Origin: Chitinophagaceae bacterium
GTDB taxonomy: Bacteria; Bacteroidota; Bacteroidia; Chitinophagales; Chitinophagaceae
Length of the DNA stretch: 12,184 bases
NCBI GenBank assembly: GCA_030151745.1
Contig: JASLDA010000436.1
Coordinates: 1-12,184 of the forward strand
Direction of reading: 5' to 3'
A program made the position numbers and the translations under genes. Below are positions 7,401-12,184 of this stretch, piece after piece. Below the pieces are notes generated by a model. The model searched no databases, was not told the DNA's origin, and saw nothing but the letters and a program-made list of their open reading frames with translations. Positions within the stretch are counted from its first letter, which is position 1; every line of letters starts with the position of its first letter.

Positions 7401-7568
7401 CTTTCGCTGGGCGCGGCCGGTACCAGCCGGATCCCGCTCGGCGTGGTGATCGTGGGCGGTGTCACCTTCTCCCTGGTCCTGACCCTGGCCATCCTGCCGG
7501 TAACCTATACCTTAATTTCCCGCCGCAAGCCGCAAACGCCTTCGGCTTTTGAAAAACTCGCTGACTGA
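4443..7568 (+). CDS. RND (HAE1/AcrB-like) efflux pump inner-membrane permease
   Basis: This is a proton-driven exporter of the resistance-nodulation-division superfamily, 1041 residues, the normal AcrB-like length. It has twelve expected membrane segments, with the first at about residues 11-32 and clusters at 340-500, 533-550 and 869-1025. Two large periplasmic porter regions lie between them. The proton-relay residues are intact: Asp407 and Asp408 in GLVVDDGI and Lys937 in GLVTKNGI. Family hallmarks include RDYPSIDPPIINV near the N-terminus and LRPILMTSLAMVFGALPLAL near the C-terminus. The ATG at 4443 gives the usual start just before the first helix; the frame extends 14 codons upstream without a recognisable N-terminus. 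The TolC-family gene follows after 9 bases, so they form an operon. No periplasmic adaptor gene precedes it, which is unusual. The substrate cannot be read from the sequence. The loop RGGGGGQP (667-674) is glycine-rich. Confidence 0.95.
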   Translation: MSLPSLSLRRPVLAIVLNIVIIIFGGIGFSFLGVRDYPSIDPPIINVRTSYSGANPDIIESQITEPLEKAINGIAGIKNISSSSSQGSSNITVEFVLGEDLEAAANDVRDKVSQATRQLPQDLDAPPVVSKADANAQPILSMTVQSDTRNQLELTDYAENVLVERLQTIPGVSSIQIWGQKRYAMRLWLDPVKMAGLGITFPEVETALTAQNVELPAGKLSGNATELSVRTFGRMFTEAEFNNLIIRHGKTADSGAGADVFLKDIGEAVLGPETEETVLKESGVPMIALAVTPQPGSNYVAIADEFYRRYDMLKKDIPKDFKVDIALDNTAFIKKSISEVEETLFISFGLVIIIIYLFFRDWLIALRPLIDIPVSLIGAFFIMYVMGFTINILTLLAIVLATGLVVDDGIVVTEAIFKKIEAGHDKRRAAEEGSNEIYFAVIATSITLAVVFLPIIFLQGFTGRLFREFGIVVAGAVLISAFVSLTLTPVLNVMLTRNVHKPSKFYVKSEPFFLGLERSYKRMVIWMLRHRWVAYTTLGLSFLLIFVIGSGLKSELAPLEDRSRFRLQLTAPEGTSYDAMDRYVDAVVKLVMDSLTTDERRVVLSVTAPSFSGSGAVNSGFVNTRLSEPNERKRSQEQIVQAVNRNLQKFSFGRAFATQEQTIAVQRGGGGGQPVSFVLQNIDFEKLSKALPRFQALADSSKVLQSVDVDLKFNKPELIVNIDRLKAAQLGVSINDISQTLQLALSARRLGYFTKSGKQYQVIGQVFRENRDRPAALQSFYVRAGNGQMISLDNLVSIEESTSPSQIYHYNRYKSATITATPKPGYTIGDGINEMNRIYRQLQQAKVLDESFTSALSGNSADYAESGSNIIFAFVLALVLIFLILAAQFESFIDPLIIMLTVPMALAGAVLSLWLGGHTLNIFSEIGMIMLIGLVTKNGILIVEYANHYRDRGRPKAAAAVLASTQRLRPILMTSLAMVFGALPLALSLGAAGTSRIPLGVVIVGGVTFSLVLTLAILPVTYTLISRRKPQTPSAFEKLAD

Positions 7569-7577
7569 TCCCGACCG

Positions 7578-8894
7578 ATGAAGCTGCGCCTGTTTCTTTT
7601 TGCATTCCTGCTTTGCGGTGTCCTCCCGGCCGCCCGTGCCCAGGAGTTCCTATCGCTGGATTCGGCCATCGCCAAAGCGCTGCTGCACAATTACGACGTG
7701 CGTATCGCCGATGTTACGACGCAGGTGGCGGCGACGAACAATGCGATCGGCAACGCCGGCCTGCTGCCCTCCGTCAACGGGTCAGCAGGATACAGCCAGG
7801 GATCGACGAACACCCGCCTGGTACGCACCGACGGAACGATCACCGCGGTGAACGGTGCGGGGAATACGGCCATGAACGCCGGCATCAATGCGACCTATAC
7901 GGTATTTGCCGGGGGCCGGGCCTGGCTGATCTACCGGCAGCTCGGGCGCCGCGAGGCGCTGGCCGATGCACAGCTGCGCTTGCAGATCCAGTCGACCATC
8001 AGCGGCGTCATACAGGCCTACGCGGCCGTGGTGAACGACCAGCGCCAGACCGTTGCCGTCGATACCGCCATCGCCCTGGCGAAGGTGCGCATGGATCTCT
8101 CGAAGGCGAAGTACGATGTCGGCAGCTCTGCCAAGGTGGACTACCTGCAGGGGCGGGTGGATTACAATGCGGCGATCTCGCAGCGGATCAGCCTGCAGGC
8201 ATCGCGCTCCGGCAACAATGCCGCGCTGAACGAGCTGATGGGAGAGATGTCGGATGCGACGTACATCGTCCAGGACAGCCTGCCGGTGAACCTGGTGCTG
8301 AGCCCCGCCGACAGCTCGCTGCTCCTGGGCAGGAGCCCGCTGCTGGATGTGCAGCGCATCAATGTGGATATCGCCCGTTTCGACAAGCGCATTGCGCGGT
8401 CATACTACCTGCCTGAGCTCGGCGTAAGCGCCGGGTACCAGTTCACCCGCACGACGACCGACGCGGGCGTCCTGCTTTCCAACCGTCAGATCGGCCCGAG
8501 CGCCGGGGCAACGCTGAATATCCCGATTTTCCAGGGCGGCAATATCCGCCGTGCGGTAAAAGTGGCGAGCCTGAACGAGCTCAGCGCAGAGTTGGCGTAC
8601 GACCGCCAGGAGCGCTCCGTATCCAGACAGTACCGCTCCGCCTGGGCAAACTACCAGAGCGCCGTAGCGATCTATAACCTGGAGTCCGAGAACCGCGGCT
8701 ATGCAAAGGAAAACCTGGATATCCAGCAGGCCCGTTTCCGCGTAGGCGTGGCCACTACCCTGGAGCTTCGCGAAGCCGAAGCGAGCTATGTGTCCACGCT
8801 CGCGCGGTATTACCTTGCCGGCTATAATGCGAAAGTGGCTGAGACCCGCGTGCTCGAGCTGGAGGCAAGGTTGAATTCAGAGTCTGGGGATTAG
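7578..8894 (+). CDS. TolC-family outer-membrane efflux channel
   Basis: This 438-residue outer-membrane factor forms a trimeric channel through the outer membrane and periplasm for an RND pump. A Sec signal peptide of about 21 residues ends ARA|QEF. Two outer-membrane-efflux-protein repeats follow, at roughly residues 25-220 and 235-430. Each is an alpha-helical hairpin with strand segments, rich in alanine, glutamine and tyrosine. YAAVVNDQRQT and DYLQGRVDYNAA lie in the first repeat; RFRVGVATTLELREAEASY, in the second, is a typical conserved block near the C-terminus. There is no lipobox, so it is not a lipid-anchored OprM type. The start is the only ATG with a signal peptide, 9 bases after the pump gene's stop, so the two are translationally close and surely co-transcribed. 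The C-terminal end is immediately followed by a repeat-rich intergenic region. Confidence 0.93.
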   Translation: MKLRLFLFAFLLCGVLPAARAQEFLSLDSAIAKALLHNYDVRIADVTTQVAATNNAIGNAGLLPSVNGSAGYSQGSTNTRLVRTDGTITAVNGAGNTAMNAGINATYTVFAGGRAWLIYRQLGRREALADAQLRLQIQSTISGVIQAYAAVVNDQRQTVAVDTAIALAKVRMDLSKAKYDVGSSAKVDYLQGRVDYNAAISQRISLQASRSGNNAALNELMGEMSDATYIVQDSLPVNLVLSPADSSLLLGRSPLLDVQRINVDIARFDKRIARSYYLPELGVSAGYQFTRTTTDAGVLLSNRQIGPSAGATLNIPIFQGGNIRRAVKVASLNELSAELAYDRQERSVSRQYRSAWANYQSAVAIYNLESENRGYAKENLDIQQARFRVGVATTLELREAEASYVSTLARYYLAGYNAKVAETRVLELEARLNSESGD

Positions 8895-9107
8895 CAGTTA
8901 GCAGCTGCTTCGCTGTGCCTGCAATGTGCGGCTTCCGGAATAAATGCCGAGGTGGCGGCAGACATGCATGCTTTGTTTCAGGTCAATATCGTCAGCTGCG
9001 ATCATCAGTGAGATGATGATGGAATCTGCACTGCTTTTTCTTCCATATTGCCCAGGGGCGTTATGCTGCGCGCGGCAATCATTAGGGGAAGTGGCAGGCA
9101 TGAACCT

Positions 9108-9169
9108 GCGCCGCCTGGTTCATGTCACCCTAAGCCGCCGATCGAAGGGCGGACTGAGCCAGGCGGCGC
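9108..9169. repeat. Repeat hairpin A1 with conserved loop
   Basis: Perfect 11-base arms gcgccgcctgg (9108-9118) and ccaggcggcgc (9159-9169) enclose about 40 bases. The enclosed segment contains tgtcaccctaagc and then cgaagggcgg, the same core found in hairpins B1 and B3 of the second array. No T-run follows, so this is not a standard terminator, although it lies between convergent genes. Confidence 0.75.
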
Positions 9170-9177
9170 TTCGGGGG

Positions 9178-9224
9178 CTTTTCATGCCCTGGTTCGACAA
9201 GCTCACCAACCAGGACATGAAAAG
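9178..9224. repeat. Repeat hairpin A2
   Basis: Arms cttttcatgccctggtt (9178-9194) and aaccaggacatgaaaag (9208-9224) are complementary at 16 of 17 positions, with a 13-base loop, cgacaagctcacc. The loop resembles the reverse complement of the repeat core (gagcttgtcga). The outer ends match a related but diverged hairpin at about 11992-12056. Confidence 0.75.
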
Positions 9225-9256
9225 AGGACCGATCAACATTTTGAGCTTTGCATTCA

Positions 9257-11644
9257 CTACATCTGCCGCGCTTCCTCTTTCCGCTGCATCAGGTCGATAC
9301 TCTTCCCGAAGTTGTAATTGACGGAAAGCACCGCGCGGCGGGCGTCCCAGGTAGAGTACACGTCCGTGTCGAAATTGGCAAACACGTTGGAGCCGTAGTA
9401 GCGCTGCGTGCCGAGCACATCGGTGAAGGCCAGTTTGACGATAAGCGAGTCGTGGAGCGCCTTCTTTGAAACGGCAAGGTCCAGGCTTCCCATTTCAGCG
9501 GATTGCGTAAATACCGTGTTGCGGGCCGGGCCGTTGAACCAGCCGCTAATGCTGCTTTCCCAGCCTGCTCCCAGCTTGAACTGGTTGGTGATGTTCGCCG
9601 TAAGCGCCTGGCCCCGGGTAACGTATTCCTGGCCGAAATAGGTCCCGTTGAAGCGGTTCAGGGAATAGTCGGCGTAGCCGTTAAAGCTCCACCAGGGGAA
9701 GAACTGGGTATTGAAATTCACGCTGATCCCGCCCTGGAAGTAGCCGGCGATATTGTCATGAATCTCGTAGGCCGTCTTCGTCTGATCGTCCTGGACGAAG
9801 AAGTCGCTGATCACGCCGGATGTCTTCGTGACGCTCAGCGTAGCCGTCAGCTTGCCCTGCCAGGAGTAGCCCAGCTCGATATTGTTCATGAATTGCGGCC
9901 GCAGGTTTGGATTGCCGACGGCGTAGCTGTACTTGTCGATGTAATTGCGCGCCGGGTTCAGCATGAAGTAATTCGGCCGGTCCAGGCGGCGGCCGTAGCT
10001 CAGCGTCATGCTGTTCACCGAGTCTATCGTGTAGGTCGTGAAGACGGTCGGGAAGAGCGAGACGTAGTTACGTTCGAAGCGCTGCTTCGACGGCTCGACA
10101 AGGCCCTGTGAGTGCGTGTTTTCCGCGCGCAGCCCGGCCTGTGCCTTGAGCTTCTTCCCCAGATCGCGGCCAAGGCTTACATAGGCGGCGGCGATCTGCT
10201 CGCCGTACAGGAATTGGTTGCTCCGCGCGGTATCGGCGACGAAGTTCCCGGCCGCGTCGGGCATGCGGAAATCGGAGCTCGTGTTCATCCATGCGTTATT
10301 GTACTTGATGCCGGTTTCCAGCTTGATATTCTTCGCGACGCTGCGCGTATAGTCCAGCTGGGCTATGCTCAGGCGGATGCCCACCGGGAACTGCATGTAC
10401 CAGTTGTCCGCGTTGCCGGGTGCCCCGGGCTGCGGGCTCGTCGTGTTGTAGAATACGCCGCCATCCGCGCCCTGGTTGCGCACCGTGTAGGCATCCAGCA
10501 CCAGCTCGCCGTCGTCCCGGAAGCGATGCCGTGCCAGGACGCCGAATTCCTTCTCGTTCCAGTGATTACGCATCAGCCGGTCACCTGTAGTATAAGCTGT
10601 GCTCCGGGTCGGCGCGTCGTAAGACGTGCTGAGATTATGATATTCCATCACCGGGTTCCCGAAAGGCAGCTGCACGCGGAAGCCCAGGCTGGTCTTATCG
10701 CTCAGGGCGTATTCTGCGCCTCCCTTCAGCCGGTGGAATCGTGAGTTGTAGCGCAGCTCCTGCTCCGTCAGCAGATTGCTTTCCGTGCCGCCGGCGGACT
10801 GGAATTTGCGGTTCACGCGCAGGACGTTGTGATTGTCGACGTAGTTGAAGTACTCGCTGGCATAGACCGTCAGCTTATTGTGCCGGTACGTGATGCGCCC
10901 GGACAGATTGCCCATCATCTGCGTGGCCTGGGCCAGGCTGCCGCTCAGGTTCGCGCTGAGGCCGCGCTTGCGGACGGACCGGGTGCGGATATTGATGATG
11001 CCCGCGGAGCCTGCAGCCTCGTACTTCGCCGGGGGCTGCGTGATCAGCTCCAGGCTTGCGATTTCCTCGGCCGTCATGGAGCGCAGGTAGGCCGCAAGCT
11101 GCTCGCCGCTCAGCCGGGATGGCCGTCCATCTATATAGACTTCGACGCCGGAGCGGCCCTTGAGCAGCACGGTTCCGTCCTGGTCCACGCGCACTCCCGG
11201 CGAGCGCTGCAGCAGCTCCAGCGCATTCGACCCGGCATTGACAGGATTGCTTTCCACGTTCACCACCATCATCCCGGGCTTCGCTTCGATGAACGGCTTC
11301 TGCGCGCCGACCGTCACGCCGGCCAGCTTATTTGCAGGCGGCGCGAGCCTGATATCGCGCTTGACCGAGGCGGTCGAGTCCTCGTCGAGCTGCTCCTGCC
11401 GCGCTTCGAAGCCGACCGCCTGGATGCGCAGCAGAAGCCGGCCTCCGGGGCCGTTCAGCTCGTAGCGCCCCCGGGCATCGCTCAGCGCGCTGAGGCGCAG
11501 GCTCGAGTCCGGGGCATTGAGCAGGAGTACATTGGCATCCGCTACCGGCTTGCCTGCCGGGTCCGTGATTGTTCCGTGGACGTATTGTGCAAGAACCGGC
11601 AGGGGCAGCAGGGGGATCAGGATAAACGCGGCGAGGATCTTCAT
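9257..11644 (-). CDS. Outer-membrane beta-barrel protein, TonB-receptor-like, with carboxypeptidase-regulatory-like domain
   Basis: This 795-residue outer-membrane protein has the architecture of the Bacteroidota outer-membrane beta-barrel family related to TonB-dependent receptors. A Sec signal peptide ends at about residue 19-20 (VLA|QY). A carboxypeptidase-regulatory-like beta-sandwich follows (about 21-105; GTITDPAGKPVADANVLLL, then SDARGRYEL). Next is a plug-like domain (about 120-225) with LLQRSPGVRVDQDGTVLLKG, VEVYIDGRPS and AGSAGIINIRT. The rest is a barrel of aromatic-rich strands that ends in SVNYNFGKS with a short polar tail (MQRKEEARQM). No SusD-like partner follows, so it is not a classical SusCD glycan importer. 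The ligand is unknown. A weak -7-like element (CAATTTTG) lies about 36 bases upstream. Repeat arrays lie on both sides of the gene. The ATG at 11644 is chosen because it begins the signal peptide. Confidence 0.9.
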   Translation of the reverse strand: MKILAAFILIPLLPLPVLAQYVHGTITDPAGKPVADANVLLLNAPDSSLRLSALSDARGRYELNGPGGRLLLRIQAVGFEARQEQLDEDSTASVKRDIRLAPPANKLAGVTVGAQKPFIEAKPGMMVVNVESNPVNAGSNALELLQRSPGVRVDQDGTVLLKGRSGVEVYIDGRPSRLSGEQLAAYLRSMTAEEIASLELITQPPAKYEAAGSAGIINIRTRSVRKRGLSANLSGSLAQATQMMGNLSGRITYRHNKLTVYASEYFNYVDNHNVLRVNRKFQSAGGTESNLLTEQELRYNSRFHRLKGGAEYALSDKTSLGFRVQLPFGNPVMEYHNLSTSYDAPTRSTAYTTGDRLMRNHWNEKEFGVLARHRFRDDGELVLDAYTVRNQGADGGVFYNTTSPQPGAPGNADNWYMQFPVGIRLSIAQLDYTRSVAKNIKLETGIKYNNAWMNTSSDFRMPDAAGNFVADTARSNQFLYGEQIAAAYVSLGRDLGKKLKAQAGLRAENTHSQGLVEPSKQRFERNYVSLFPTVFTTYTIDSVNSMTLSYGRRLDRPNYFMLNPARNYIDKYSYAVGNPNLRPQFMNNIELGYSWQGKLTATLSVTKTSGVISDFFVQDDQTKTAYEIHDNIAGYFQGGISVNFNTQFFPWWSFNGYADYSLNRFNGTYFGQEYVTRGQALTANITNQFKLGAGWESSISGWFNGPARNTVFTQSAEMGSLDLAVSKKALHDSLIVKLAFTDVLGTQRYYGSNVFANFDTDVYSTWDARRAVLSVNYNFGKSIDLMQRKEEARQM

Positions 11645-11679
11645 AGGCAGAGTTTGTCAGGGGTAGACGGATACCGGCA

Positions 11680-11687
11680 CAAAATTG
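11680..11687 (-). promoter_or_regulatory. Possible -7 element for the outer-membrane protein gene
   Basis: On the minus strand the sequence reads CAATTTTG, five of the six fixed positions of TAnnTTTG, ending 35 bases before the start codon. No clear TTTG -33 element lies at the right distance, so support is limited. Confidence 0.25.
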
Positions 11688-11860
11688 TCAGGCAGTGAGG
11701 CATAGGGTTTTGTTAATTGCCTTGCCGGATTCTCAACGCATGCCGTCCAGCAATTCGTTCGCGTCCGCTGCATGTGCCCCCGGCGTCCGGAGTTCCGATC
11801 TGCAGCCCGCGGCGATGGGAGCGTTCCCGGAGAAGACTTAGCCTATCCTAAAAATCGATC
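11688..11860. other. Non-coding stretch without recognisable features
   Basis: Together with the repeat array that follows, this is part of about 540 bases without a credible gene at the right end of the window. I see no RNA gene, terminator or clear promoter in this part. Open frames on either strand are short, have no recognisable protein features and run into the repeats. Confidence 0.5.
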
Positions 11861-11920
11861 AATGTCATCCTGAGGTTTTATGCCGCGCGCCGCAATCATT
11901 CGGAAGTGACAATGGAATCT

Positions 11921-11983
11921 GCGCTGCTTTTCTTCCCTGTCACCCAGAGCTTGCCGAAGGGCGGCAGGGAAGAAAAGCAGTGC
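11921..11983. repeat. Repeat hairpin B1 with conserved loop
   Basis: Perfect 16-base arms ctgcttttcttccctg (11924-11939) and cagggaagaaaagcag (11965-11980) extend by three more pairs, including one G-U. The 25-base loop begins tcacccagagcttg and ends ccgaagggcgg. The arms share nothing with those of A1 or B3, but the loop does. A left-arm-like block (ctgcactgctttttcttcc) occurs in copy A at 9026 without its partner arm. Confidence 0.85.
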
Positions 11984-12104
11984 CCTCCGGAGTTTTCCTC
12001 CATGGTTCGACTCCGGTTCGCCCGAACCCGAACCTGCGCTCACCATGACATGAAAAGAGAACCGAACAGCGACCTGGCGCGGTAGGAAGGTTACAGTGAA
12101 ACGT

Positions 12105-12164
12105 GCGCCGCCTGGTCCATGTCACCCTGAGCGCAGTCGAAGGGCGGCATGAACCCGGTGGCGC
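12105..12164. repeat. Repeat hairpin B3 with conserved loop
   Basis: Arms gcgccgcctggtccatg (12105-12121) and catgaacccggtggcgc (12148-12164) pair at 15 of 17 positions, counting one G-U. The 26-base loop begins tcaccctgagcgc and ends gtcgaagggcgg, nearly the same as the loops of A1 and B1. The left arm is almost identical to that of A1. Confidence 0.8.
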
Positions 12165-12184
12165 TCCGGGGCTTTTCCTGCCAT

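Larger units (their letters stand above)
9001..9238. repeat. Intergenic hairpin-repeat array, copy A
   Basis: This array fills most of the 362 bases between the convergent TolC-family and outer-membrane-protein genes; I see no gene there. Several blocks recur in copy B (11861-12184) in the same orientation: 9061-9083 matches 11878-11900 at 21 of 23 bases, 9107-9130 matches 12104-12127 at 23 of 24, and 9214-9232 matches 12047-12065 at 18 of 19. The block atggaatctgc at 9019 recurs at 11912, but its order relative to the other blocks differs. The stretch 8895-9000 holds only a short palindrome (agcagctgct) and nothing else I can name. Confidence 0.8.
11861..12184. repeat. Intergenic hairpin-repeat array, copy B (continues past the window)
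   Basis: A mosaic of the blocks seen in copy A (9001-9238), in the same orientation, with at least two clear core-bearing hairpins. It starts with tgtcatcctgagg, a fragment of the repeat core. A diverged counterpart of hairpin A2 lies at about 11992-12065, with catggt / accatg (12001-12006, 12042-12047) and tandem cgaacc units inside. The last bases (ggggcttttcctgccat) match 9174-9190 of copy A imperfectly, so the array probably continues beyond the edge. Confidence 0.8.

Noticed and set aside
8898..9101. 67-codon minus-strand frame in the repeat region
   Set aside because: It overlaps repeat array A, shows no protein-like features and has no initiation signals.
9178..9224. Intrinsic terminator for the TolC-family gene
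   Set aside because: The stem is strong, but no T-run follows on either strand and it lies about 280 bases after the stop codon. It fits the repeat family better.
9257..11644. SusC-type glycan importer
   Set aside because: The protein is shorter than typical SusC and has no SusD gene beside it; the general beta-barrel family fits better.
10829..11698. 289-codon open frame on the + strand
   Set aside because: It is antisense to the outer-membrane protein gene with its signal peptide and plug motifs. The translation has no recognisable domain.
11843..12046. 67-codon minus-strand frame in the right-hand repeats
   Set aside because: It is made of repeat and hairpin sequence from array B; the translation is Arg- and Glu-rich without a domain.
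11861..12184. CRISPR array
   Set aside because: The repeats are irregular in spacing, imperfect and mosaic. There are no uniform direct repeats with unique spacers and no cas genes.

Overview
The window looks like GC-rich chromosomal DNA from a member of the Bacteroidota, perhaps a Chitinophagaceae-like lineage (the family is a guess). Three things support this. The large outer-membrane beta-barrel protein has an N-terminal carboxypeptidase-regulatory-like domain and no SusD partner. Start codons lack Shine-Dalgarno sequences. Two promoters match the Bacteroidota -33/-7 consensus (TTTG / TAnnTTTG), one of them almost perfectly.

Layout, left to right. A short unrecognised + strand gene (159-629) ends before a terminator hairpin and a 57-base near-perfect palindrome. 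It is convergent with a minus-strand pair: ridA (1763-2161), then a lipoprotein of the dienelactone hydrolase family (865-1686). Divergent from ridA is tsaB (2269-2943), for the tRNA t6A modification. Next is a cysteine-free ArsR-type regulator (3101-3505) with its own strong promoter and a perfect bidirectional terminator, so probably a single-gene unit. It converges with a PaaY-type hexapeptide-repeat protein (3670-4284, minus). Divergent from that is an efflux operon: an RND inner-membrane pump (4443-7568) and a TolC-family outer-membrane channel (7578-8894), 9 bases apart, with no periplasmic adaptor gene in the window. The last gene is a minus-strand outer-membrane beta-barrel protein (9257-11644).

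The clearest functional unit is the RND/TolC pair, which keeps its proton-relay residues and would make a tripartite exporter if an adaptor is supplied from elsewhere. The other genes are mostly housekeeping or stress-type functions with no obvious common pathway.

The non-coding DNA is the most unusual part. Two related repeat arrays (about 9001-9238 and 11861-12184) bracket the outer-membrane protein gene in direct orientation. They contain stem-loops whose loop sequence is conserved (tcaccc..agc..cgaagggcgg) while the stem arms differ from one hairpin to the next yet stay self-complementary. No transposase, CRISPR array, tRNA, rRNA or defence system is visible.
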